The notes under the pieces were generated by a model. It saw only the letters and a list, made by a program, of their open reading frames with translations, did not search any database and was not told the origin of the DNA. 64,000 nt of DNA from Porphyra umbilicalis (Eukaryota > Rhodophyta > Bangiophyceae > Bangiales > Bangiaceae), in assembly GCA_002049455.2 (NCBI GenBank), contig KV918863.1, positions 62,001 through 126,000 on the forward strand, given 5' to 3'. Positions within the stretch are counted from its first letter, which is position 1. Every line of letters starts with the position of its first letter. Shown here piece by piece: positions 39,666-49,600 of this stretch. The position numbers and the translations under genes are program-made.

Positions 39666-41960
39666 CTTTGCAAGATGACGCCCGTTGAAGAGCCGGTGCT
39701 TCGGCGCTTTGCATGTGTCGCTTTCTGTTGTGTTTTCCGTATGCGCTCTTGGTGGCCTTTGGCACTACAGTGCCACACTTTGTACCTGTTTGCATGTTGT
39801 TTGCATGTGTTTGTTCTGTTGTGTGTGTGCTCGGATGGCGCCCCCTGTCGCTGTCGGTGTTTGTCTTGGGCGTCGGGCACTTTGTGTGTGCGTGTGTAGG
39901 TACCAAAAGAAAAAGAAAAAGCAGGTTTTGTCTTCGCCTTCTGGCGGAGGCTTTCCTATACGTGTGCGCACGAACGTGCCGGCAACTGCCCTCCGACGCC
40001 CCGGGCCGAGGCAGTGGCGCGTGGCGGAGGCCATTGCCATGGAAAATCGACCACCCGCGTGGATGAGCTGCTACAGACACGGGTGGCGCCGCCGACTGGC
40101 ACCGCCGTCGCCTCCGCCGCCGAGGCCGCGCCCAACACCGCTGCGAGACCCCACGCCGCCATCGGCCCCCACCCGACGCCCCTGTACGACGCGGTGCCAG
40201 CGGCACCGCTCCTCCCAACAGCCGCGCGCGCCTCCTTGGCCGTCGCGCGCCGGGGGGGGGCGACGAGAGGGCCTCTGGCCCTTTCCACCGCCTCGCCGCC
40301 CGCTGCACCCGCCAGCCGCAGCGCCGCCGCCATGCCCGGATGCGGCGGGCCGCGCAGGCGCCACGCGGCGTTGCCGATGCCACCCCCCCGCTCCTACGCG
40401 TGCGCTTCCTTGGCTGGTGCGTGCCAAGGTCGGGGGGTGGGCGCACCGCCCGCCGTTGCCGCCTCCGCGGCCGCTGTCCCGGCATCGCCGCCCGCCACGC
40501 GCGCCGGCCGCCCCGCACGGCGGGTGCCGGCCTCGCCGGCGCCCTGCCGGCGCCGCGCCGCCGCTGCGTCGCCGCCCCGCCCACAACGCTCGCCGCCCGC
40601 CGGGTCGCACGCCGTGCTTCGCGCCGCGGCGCCCCCCGCCGCTGCCACCGGAGCCCGCGCGACACTCCGGATACCCGCGGCGCCGGCGGCGGCCCCCCCG
40701 ACCGCCCTAGCAAGCGCCTCCTCGGCCGTTGTGAATCCGGGAAGGGGGGGGGGGGGCGGGCCGCCCGCCCGAGCCGCCGTCACCTCCGCCGCCGCCGATT
40801 CGCCGTCGCCGCCCTCCGCCTTGCCGCGGCGCACCTGCGGAGACAGAGGGCGGCCGCGGCCACCGTCTGCTGCCTCGCCGCCGCCGTCGCGTGCCGCCCC
40901 AATGCCGTCGGCCGCGGACCGCGCCTGCGGGCCGATGCCGCCCGCCGACGGCCGGCCGTTGGCGCCCGCCGCAGCTGCCTCGCATCCCGTCGCCGCCGCC
41001 GCCGGCTGAACGGGGTCGCCCGGTGCCGCCGGTGGCCGTGGCGGCAGCCGCGCCGGCTCCGTCGACGGAGCTGGGCGCACCGCGGTCGAACACCCCGGCG
41101 GGCCGCGCGGCGGGGCGGTCGGCGGCCGTACCGGGTGCCCCCCCCCTCCCGCGACGCGTGGTTGGCCACCTGCGGCCCACGCGGCTCGGCCGGCCCGCCG
41201 CCGGCGGGCGCCGGCGCGGGCGCCGGCCACCACACCTTTGTTGGGCCGGCTGTGTGCGCCGGCCACACCGTGACCGTTGGCGTGGAGGTGGCGGGTGGCA
41301 GAGCGCCGCCCGAGCCCGCCACGCGCTGGCGGGTCCGCAATAAGCGTGGGGTTGGGTTCGCGTTGGCCAATCAGGAGCGCCGCTGGATCATGAGCACCAC
41401 CTCTTTTTCCTATCAAATCGCGGCGGAGAGGAGGGCTCGCCGCAAGGCGAGACCTCCCCGCCGCCACACGCCCCGTATGAACGGTTTCCTTACAGAACAC
41501 AACCCCGCTCTGAAGCCGGGTCCCGCGCGCTGGGCCCGCGATTCTGCCGGCCGACACGTGGTGGCGGCGCCGTCGGTTTAGAACAGCCCGACGGCCGGCG
41601 CCAGCCCCGCTCGGCCTGCTCGCCGCGTGCCTCCCCCGCCGCCCCCACAATTGCCCCCGCCCCTGCTCGCCGTCCCGCCCCCGCACCGACCCGCCGACCC
41701 TGAAGGGCCGCCGCCCGGGACAAATAGCAGCAAGACGGGAACCGCCTGCACGGGGTGTCGCTGGTGGCCGCCGCCGCCTCAGTCACCGCTGCCACCCCGT
41801 GCCGTTTCCAACGGCGGCACCCCCTCAGACACGCCTGTGGTGTCGCGACCGAGGGAACAGGAGAGCATGTTGAGGAAAAAAAAAACCCGAAGGGGAAAAA
41901 AAAACCTTTGCCACTCGTGCGCCTCGCCGATATCCTACTCTCTGAACAAATCAAACCACG
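39666..41960. other. Interval between the convergent Harbinger genes
   Basis: It starts with T/G-rich 3' sequence (39700-39900), then GC-rich DNA with open but Ala/Pro/Arg-rich frames on both strands. Near 41872-41908 two A-runs (A10 and A9) lie just beyond the transposase stop. I support no gene here. Confidence 0.4.
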
Positions 41961-43640
41961 CTACAGGTACGGGGCCAGATACGCGCCGCGGTTGGAGAAC
42001 ACGTGCTCGGCCATGTCGTCACGCAACGACAGGAACTCGTCGTTATCCGTAATCGCCGCCCTGGCCTCGAGAAAGAAGAGAAAAGATCCCGCTGGTGGAT
42101 CCACTCCCATGCGCACCTCCGGCATACTTCCCCCAGGGAGCGGCTCAAGCCGGGTGTGGGTGACACATCGGTTGCCATGGCCGCGAACAGCTGGGTCGTC
42201 ATCCCCAGCGGCCTCTGCGTCAGAGGGGGACGAGGCCGCCACCCCCCCGCCCACCCCTGAGCCCCCCATTCTCGAGCTATCCGCATTGTTGCCACGACCG
42301 GCTGGTTCGTCACCCCCAGCAGCCGCAGCACCTGCGGGAGACGGGGCCGCCACCCCCCCGCCCACCACCACACCTGCCTCACGGCCTTGACACGCACCGT
42401 CGCCGCCACGTGCCGCGGCGGCAGCCGCAATGCGCAGGTTGCCCAAAAAGTCGCCCCGTCGCTCCAAGACGACCATGTTGTGCAATATCGCCATCGCCTT
42501 CACAGCTTTGATCATTTGGAGAACGCTCGTAAATCTCGATGGCCGCAGCAGCATGTGGAATCTTGCTGTCAAGACGCCATAGAGGCGCTCCACGTCCTTC
42601 CTCATCGCCTCTTGCAGCCGGTTAAAGATGCGCTGCTTGCGGGTGGTCGGGTTGGGATAGCACGACAGGAATACAGGTTACTTATGGTACGCCTTGTCCG
42701 TCAGGTAGTAGGGCATTGTCCGCGTGCGGCCGTTGACTTTGTAGGGCAGGTTCTTAGGCGGCCAGGTGCCGTCCATCATGTCCATAAACAGCGGGGATTG
42801 GCCGAGTACGTTGAGGTCGTTGTGGGATCCAGGCGCGCCGGCGAAAAGGTGGTGGATGTATAGGTCGTGGTCACAGATCGTCTCCAATACGATGGCCCGG
42901 CGCTTCTTGCGGGAGATGTACTGACCAGCAAGGGCCTTAGGACACCCCCGCCACTCCCAGTGGGAGCAGTCCAGGGAGCCAATGCACCCTGGCATTCCCC
43001 GAGCGGCGCTGCGCTCCATGATGGTCTTGAGCTCCGTGGTGGTCGGCTGCCGCAGGTACTGGCCCTCGTACTCGGTGATCAAAACGTCGAGCAGCTTCTT
43101 GACGCAGACCTCAATCGTCGCCTTGGACAGACGCACATACTCGTCGGCTCGGTCGTAGGACTCACCGAATGCGAGGACACGGAAGGCGGCCACGAGCTTT
43201 TGCAGCGCGTAGGCCTGTGGCCGCCCTGTCGCGTTGACCGCCTGGCGCCAAAAAGGCCGCTCCTTGATGTCATCGAAGATCCGCAAGAAGACGACACGGG
43301 GCACACGGAAGCGGCGCTCAAACGTCGCCTCGTCGTAGACGGGCTCATCGCCGTCGAGGCCAAAGTAGTCGGCCATGATGCGGCGCATGCCGCCCTCGAA
43401 ATCTCTCTCCCGGTTGGCGCGGCGACCGGGCACGGAGCCGACGTAGGCGCGGCGCCGATACGCGCCGCCGCGGCGCAGGCGCATCGCCGTGGTCACACCC
43501 ACAGACCGCGCCGCGAGCACGACAGCCACGGTCTCGTCGGCCGACGCGTCGTCGGCTGCGGCGGCCTCCTCGTCCGACGTCGAATCGGAGCTGGACGACG
43601 GTGACGGAGAGGCCGCCGCGAAACTTCGGGAGGGCGCCAT
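41961..43640 (-). pseudogene. PIF/Harbinger DDE transposase with one in-frame stop
   Basis: From ATG 43640 the frame runs 559 codons to 41961 with a single internal TAA (42678-42680). The N-terminus is Ser/Asp-rich. FEGGMRRIMADYFGLDGDEP, FRVPRVVFLRIFDDI and YALQKLVAAFRVLAFGESYD are typical of the plant-transposon (PF04827) group. The catalytic residues are Asp in GSLDCSHWEWRGCP, Asp in GSHNDLNVL, and Glu in RKDVERLYGVLTARF. The stop falls between the second Asp and the Glu, after YYLTDKAYHK, at the position where relatives have Trp, and the spacing to RKDVER is otherwise exact. The C-terminus (EFLSLRDDMAEHVFSNRGAY) also fits the family after a Gly/Ala-rich insert with an internal duplication. 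It was recently intact. Confidence 0.88.
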
Positions 43641-44857
43641 GGGAATAGTCGGAGAGGTGTCAAACCAAGGGAGTGGGTAGTATTGGCGGTGCGCGATCGT
43701 GTGCGTCGCGAAAGCGTCGGTGGGGACAGCGATGGCGGCGGCCGCCGTGGTGGCGACAGCGGTGGTGACCGCAGTGGCGACTGGCGATGTGACGATTTCG
43801 AGCGGCGGCCGGTCCGAGCGTGGCGCCCTTCTTCTGCCCCCCCACCCCCCCCCTCAATGTCCCTGTGGTACGGGGGTGCCTCAGATGGCTGGGGAGTGAG
43901 GAAGCCGCGCGACATAATCGATTGAGCGTCCCTCACAGCGCCTTCAGGAGGGGTCGGTGCTCCCGACCCCCCCTGTTGAGGTCCCCTGTGGGGTTCGAGC
44001 GGCTGACCAGTCGACCGTCCACGGACCACGAAACTGGGCCGTCCACCTCCACGCGTGCCTGAACCTCGCGCTGGGCCCGACTCTACGGACAGCAGGTCAG
44101 CGCACGGCTCAGCGGCCCTCCTTTTTTGCGGCTGTAGAGCCAGACACTCGGCGGCGGGGAAGCCGCCATGACTCATGGTGGGCCTGTGCCCGGCCCAGAG
44201 CAGCTCCGCATCTCGTGACCCGCCAGTGCTGACCCAGGGTCCCGTGCCCCCCGGCCGGGTCGGTCAAACTTCGTCCCGTCTAGTGCAGGGATTGGTGGTA
44301 GCTCGCCGCATGCCACGTCGGGGAAGCGGTCTGTTGGGGCACGTAGAACCACACATTCTGTCTTGACAGGTCAGCTACGTAGACAGCACCCTAGCCTCCA
44401 GTCGGGCCTGGCGCAGCGTGTATAAAAGCGCGTCGGCTGTGTTTGCCAGCCGCGTGGTCCTCCCCGAGGCTGTCGACAGCCATCTTCGATGCGGCTCGTG
44501 AGGGGCCACGTGGACGTTCCCCCCGCGCTGAACCGTGGAAGCTCCCCCCGACCCCCCCGTTCACGGGTCAATCCAGCCACGCAGCCATTGAAAGGGTCGG
44601 GCAAGCGCTAGTCGCTCGGATCGGCGTCCACCGACCTCGCTGTTCCACGAAGATTTTTGCGCAGGGGTTGGCACTGCCTGTCTGGGCTGACCGGAGTGGA
44701 CCTCGTGGAAGCGTGGTACTTGACGGCCTCGTCTGGGTCAAGCGTCCGGGATCAAGCCCATGCGACGTGGCAGCGCTTTTTATTGGTTTGAAACGACCCC
44801 CAGCAGCCAGATTGCTCGCATTCGACCTCAAATTCGCCAATATGGGCTCGCCCTAGT
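43641..44857. other. Intergenic right of the transposase, no supported gene
   Basis: The first 300 bp should hold the transposase promoter and perhaps the element's right end, neither of which I can define. TATAAAAG at 44421-44428 is a good TATA-box match on the plus strand, but no ATG-started ORF of note follows. Confidence 0.4.
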
Positions 44858-44922
44858 GTTCGCATCGTACGAACCCAGGAGAATGGAGGCCGTTTTTGGG
44901 GGAGGGTTCGCACGATGCGAAC
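44858..44922 (+). repeat. Inverted repeat hairpin
   Basis: GTTCGCATCGTACGAACCC (44858-44876) is inverted at 44904-44922 with one mismatch in 19 bases and a 27-nt loop. Possibly a very small MITE or a structured element; no target duplication is seen. Confidence 0.7.
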
Positions 44923-45167
44923 GAGTGTGCGAACGGCGCTTGAGTTATCCGGTTGTAATTACATTTCGGTTTTTAACACGTTCTGTGAGTCCCGCACCGT
45001 TTGTGAAGCTGGAACGAACGCCGACATTGCTAGGTTGTACGTATATCTGCCACGTGGACAACGTGGCACGAATATTGGCTACGTGTGTGAACTGGCGACA
45101 TTGCTGGGTGTGCTCTTAATACCACGGGCGTCGACTAACGCGGGGTGGGGCGAAAGAACTTAGCATC

Positions 45168-45545
45168 GTGACAGGGGAATGGGCTCGTTCCCATTCCCCA
45201 CAGCGGAAATCTGAGAGGATCGGATCCCATAGGAAATCCGTTTCCTGTGGCACTCAGCTCCCCTGAGCAGCCCCTCGCCCGTAGCCACACGGCCGGGGTG
45301 TCCGAATCCGCCTCCAGTCGGCTTATTGTGCTTCTCACAAAAACTGGATCCGCAACATCCGCTTCAGCATCATGAACCGCCCCCTGAGCCAATGAAACAG
45401 TGATTTTGCAACGGAAGCTGATGCACCGAGTTCCAGTTTTTGTGAGAAGCACAATAAGGAGACGCCGCCCGCGGCACTCCAGAACCCTCCCTGGGATCCC
45501 CACGTCCGCTGTTTTTCCGCCCTCCCTCCCTCCCACCGAGTGTCG
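45168..45545 (+). repeat. Second copy of the dispersed repeat at 18790
   Basis: Shares GGGGAATGGG ... CATTCCCCAC, CGTAGCCACAC, GCCGCCCGCGGC and CCCCACGTCCGCTGTTTTTC with 18820-19040. It is interrupted by the 129-bp MITE at 45326-45454. Confidence 0.7.
45326..45454 (+). mobile_element. 129-bp MITE with TA target duplication, nested
   Basis: The ends start TTGTGCTTCTCACAAAAACT and are perfectly inverted over at least 23 bases. TA flanks both sides (45324-45325 and 45455-45456). It lies inside the dispersed repeat at 45168-45545 and is therefore younger than it. No coding capacity. Confidence 0.9.
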
Positions 45546-45579
45546 ATAATGCCAGGGTTCGGATCTGATTAGGTAGGGG

Positions 45580-45642
45580 ATGTCCTGGGTTACAGGGTTT
45601 GTCCTGGGTTAGGGGGGGTTTGTCCGGGGTTAGGGGGTGCGT
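45580..45642 (+). repeat. Degenerate GGGTTAGGGG-type tandem repeat
   Basis: About three imperfect 21-22-bp units of the form GTCCTGGGTTAGGGGGGGTT. The GGGTTAG core resembles telomere repeats, but the unit is longer and degenerate. Confidence 0.5.
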
Positions 45643-45644
45643 TA

Positions 45645-45930
45645 GTGATGGGTTTGGATGGGGGGAGCTGACAGTTCTGACTGCATGGGGCGCAGGGGTG
45701 CTTTTGAATGCTGGCTCCGGATGCGGGCGGTCTGGCCAGGGTTCAAATTTGGATCCTTAGGTGCCTCGTGTGGCTGTCCGCGACCAGGGACTTCGCCGCG
45801 GTCGGCCGTCCCATCCCTCCGACCAGCGACTCTCATCATCGTCGACGGCCGCCATCCGGGCGTCGCCGACCTGGCTGATACACCAGTACCATCGTCACGG
45901 CTGGCAGAATCCCCATCCAAACGGGTTTTA
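45645..45930 (+). repeat. Imperfect inverted-repeat element, related to 47370-47440
   Basis: GGGTTTGGATGGGG near 45650 is inverted near 45910 (CCCCATCCAAACGGG). The right arm plus adjacent CCAGCCGTGACGATG recurs at about 47420 (GGATGGGGATTCAGCCGGCC). Probably a decayed MITE family. Confidence 0.5.
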
Positions 45931-46212
45931 GATCGGCCTTGAATGTCGTCTCCTCACTCTTTGGGTGTTGACGGATGGGCTTCTCCTGCTGATCCAAGCC
46001 CATCCATCAGGGTTTTCGATGGGATACCGCTGGGCTTTGGATGGGCTTCGGATGCGCGTTTCCAGAGGATGGCGTGGTCCCCAGTTCCGCCCGGGAGTCC
46101 GTCGTGTCGAGGTGGCCCGCTCGAGAGACACCGTGTGATCCTTGGCAGACTCGGCCGTTTCGTATTCAGAAACCCGATGTGAAACCAAAAGGCCATGTCA
46201 TTGGCTACCAGT

Positions 46213-46595
46213 TAGGGTTGCTCAGAACGCCCGGGGCGTCGTGAAGGGCGTCGTTAAGGGCGTCACTAGGGCGTCATTTGGGCGTCGTGCGCCCCTAACT
46301 CCCCAACTCAAAAGGGCGTCAGCAAGGCGTCGCGAAGAGAAAGTGTACATGGGGGGTCTACATAGTTCAGCAGGTGGCGGCTGTGCACCTTGGTTGGGGA
46401 TAGGCACCCAGTCTTGACGCAAAAATGACTTATGAAGGCAAAGTATGGGTGTCACTTGGCCCATATTGCGAATACTGAGGGTGCTACTTGGGGCGTCGTG
46501 AGGGCGTTTTGGCTGCCTAATGGGGCGTCAGTAAGGCGTCTTATCCGTCGCGCGCCCCTGACGCCCCCGAAATAGGGGCGTCGTGTGCAACCCTA
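46213..46595 (+). mobile_element. 383-bp hAT-type MITE with 8-bp target duplication
   Basis: The left end is TAGGGTTGCTCAGAACGCCC and the right end is its inverse with few mismatches (ending GACGCCC...GCAACCCTA). The 8-bp sequence CTACCAGT directly precedes (46205-46212) and follows (46596-46603) the element exactly. TAGGGTTG-type ends with 8-bp duplications are characteristic of hAT transposons. The interior has many GGGCGTC copies near both ends, as expected of subterminal transposase-binding repeats. No coding capacity. Confidence 0.93.
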
Positions 46596-46603
46596 CTACC
46601 AGT

Positions 46604-49600
46604 CGCACGTGGTTTGGCCACACGCGCGCAGCAGTCTGGGCCAATCCAATTGGTCTGCTGGAAGTATAAGTATGTTGTTCCAAAGCATGCCAATTGCACG
46701 GGCCTCGGTTGCAGCCGGCCGTCCTCACGACCGACTCCGAATCCGACGAGGTGAAGTCGCGACGGAAGCAGAGCTACAGCGTTTGTGAATCCAGTGCCGT
46801 GTTGCTTGGGCGGGCGTCACCGCGGGTGTCGCGGGCATCGGGCAGTCTCTTAATACACTGTGCAAGTGACGGAATTTTTGCACTCTCAAAGCGAATAGCG
46901 GAGCGCAGCGTGGAGCACGGCGTTTCGCGATGTCACCGACTCATTGCGATTGTCAAGGCCAAGTCATTTTCTGTCGCTGTCTGTCGGCGTGAACAAGACG
47001 ACCGTCGGTCTGGTCGTGACGTCGACGGGGTGGACACAATGTACAAGATTTGAATCTCAAGTACTGAGAAATGTGGGAGCTGTATCGCAGAAAAGCAAGG
47101 GTTGACCTCGTGCCGCGGACGCCGCTGAGCAGACGGACCAGATGGGAGCAGTACGGGGGCTACAGTTAGCAAGGGCCCGGCTCAACAGTAGAAATGATGC
47201 GGGCCCAATGAGATGGCGTGATTTTTCCGTGGACGTGACGAGGGCCGGAAAGAAACGGCTGTGCTGCACAAGAGTGCGGTGACTTTTGACTGGCCTCGGT
47301 CGAGGAAGCCCATCCCAGTAACTCTTTGGATGGGGAATCGGGGGGCGCTCACAGACGTCAAAAATACCCGTCCATCAGAGTTTTGGATACGGATAGGCTT
47401 TGGATGGGGGCGGATGGGGATTCAGCCGGCCGTGACGATGTCGGGTGCCGGACAGCCGGACAGAGCCTCGTCCGCGGTCCCTGGCCACACGGCAGCCACC
47501 TCCCCGCCGACTGCCCCCGTCCCACCCTGGCCACCCGACAACAACATCCCTGCCGACCGCTACCCTCCCCCCCCCCCCTGCCACCCGGCAACCACCTCCC
47601 TGCCGACCGCTTCCCTCCTCTGGCGGTGAACATGACCGCAATGTTTCGGGAGCAAGGGTTGTTGGGTTTGTCGAGCTAGCAGTGAAGTCGGAAACTGGGG
47701 GGCGTGCTCAGCCTGAAAGGAGTTCCGGCCCGCGTGCACGACACAGCTATGGCCAAAGCTCTCTCTATCCGGCAAGACGGGCATAACTGAAGGGTGTGCA
47801 GATTCGAGCCTGTGCGACGCAGGGATGGGCTGACGGCGGCTTGGGGCATCGGCGGCGGAGCGACGCCCGCGCCACGGCGCCGTGCACGCGGCAGCAGGGA
47901 GAAGAACCGCGCAGCCCATCGGGCGCCGTGGCAGCCTGTGGCGGGGTTCGGTCCCCCCGCCGCGCCCGCAACCACCCCGCCCGTTGCCGCCAACCGGCTG
48001 CGTGCGCGGCGGCGGCGCGGGTGTTGGCTAGACCAAGGTGGTGCGACCGACCCTCTGACGACCGGCGGGTGACGTCGGCGGGTGGCGGCGGCGGTCGGCG
48101 CCGACCGACCGGTGGCACACGGCGCGTGATGAGAACAGTGGGGAGGGGTGCTTGGGGGGGCGCAGCTGCCTGCCGCCCGCGCGCGTGCCGGAAGCGGTGC
48201 TGCTGGCATCGCTGCGTGTGATGACGAGGTGACGGCGGCCGCACGAGAGGACAGCGGAGGTAGGGGCGGTTGTGAGTCTTTGCCACGATACACGCAGTCG
48301 TCGGCGCCGCCGCCGGATTTCGATAGGCGTGGCCGCCGCATGCCGTTGGCGGCTTCGCGGCTCGAGGGTGACCACTGATTAGGACGGTATTGTCGCGGTG
48401 GCCGCAAGCGTCAGGTGCGTCGCACGTGCGGTCATCCCTGCACGTGTGGTCGTCCTTATGCGTGCGGTCGTCCCAGAACGCGCGGCCGCCGGCCGCAGCA
48501 ACAGCGTAGCGCGGTGGGCTGGGGAGGTGGGAGACGGGAGATAAAGTTGGGGGGGAGGGGGCGCCTGCGCGATGTGGCGGTCAACAGCTGGTGCCGCCGG
48601 TTGGGGCTCGATAGACTTGTCCGCCGCGTGTCCCGTGCGGGCGGGCTGGCCGGCGGGAGGGCGGACAGGCGGGCAGGTGGGCGGGTGGTCGAGCCGCGGT
48701 GCCATGTACTGTCAGGGCAGAGCTGGCGGCGGGCGATGGGGGGCCCCCTCGTCGCGCACGTCGTCATCCGCCGTACGTTTCCCGTTGCTTCCAGCGCGGC
48801 GTCTGTGCACCGCGGTCGTGGTGGGCACGTTGCGGCGGCTGGGGTCTGTAGGCTCTTGGACTGCTGCGCGATCGTGAGGGCGGCTTTTCGCAGTGAGGCG
48901 GTGGCGACAGGTTGACAGCTGCGCGCTCGATGCGCCGCGACGACTGCGCGCGGGAGCCCGAGGGGGGGTTAGGGTGCCGCTGATGGGGGGGGCGGCCCCA
49001 GGCGATGGGACAAGTAGCGTCGCCGCCGCTCCTCTTGGCCAGCGGCGCAGATACAGCCGACGGCAGCGGCAGAGCTAGGGGGGTGACGGTCGTGACGAGT
49101 CTGACGGGGGGGATGCGCTGCGCTTTGAGCGCAGTAGCTCTCCTGCTCGGTATGGTTGCACTGTTGCTGCTTACTTCTTTTTTACGTTCCCTTTTACACC
49201 AACTCACTGAGGTGGGACGCGCCGAGGCTGTTCGCTGCGCTGTGCGCCTTCTTCATAGTGCACCTACATGTGTGTGTTTAGTTTCGGACTGGTACGGCAG
49301 CTTGCGTCAGCGGTGGATGCGGCGGCACATCGCTCGGCAGCCCTGTGGAAGGTGACCGGCGGGACTTTCGGGCACCGAACGTCCGCCAGTCCCGCCGCGG
49401 CGGCACGGCCGCCCCCCCCCCCACCCGGGCCGCCGCTGCCGACGCCACCCACCCGATTCCCCCCCCATCACCGCCGCCGCCTGCCGTCGACAACCCAGCG
49501 TCGCCTGAGGTGGCGCCTCCGCCGCCCGCACCCACGCCGGCGACGGAGGCGTTGTCTGCATCGCCGCCGCCGGGGCACCCTCATCCCCCCCCCCCCCTGC

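Larger units (their letters stand above)
35949..43640. mobile_element. PIF/Harbinger DNA transposon, both genes present (minimum extent)
   Basis: The SANT-type ORF1 on the plus strand and the DDE transposase on the minus strand converge with about 2.3 kb between their ends, a two-gene layout typical of PIF/Harbinger. Coordinates cover the genes only. I looked for terminal inverted repeats and 3-bp TWA duplications on both sides and did not find a convincing pair, so the true ends lie outside this span. Confidence 0.75.

Noticed and set aside
40014-41581. Plus-strand ORFs of about 330-410 codons between the Harbinger genes
   Set aside because: Ala/Pro/Arg-rich with the opposite strand also open; no domain and no family. 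The last 80 codons look slightly better but are not enough to call.
42620-42680. A 46-nt intron (GTAACC...CAAG) removing the transposase stop codon
   Set aside because: Without an intron the distance from the second catalytic Asp region to RKDVER matches the family exactly; splicing would delete about 15 conserved-length residues.
43993-44015. tRNA B-box-like GGTTCGAGC
   Set aside because: No matching A box, no cloverleaf on either strand. I found no tRNA or rRNA gene in the window.
44443-44856. 137-codon ORF downstream of a TATA box
   Set aside because: It begins with TTG, not ATG, has no domain, and composition is unremarkable.
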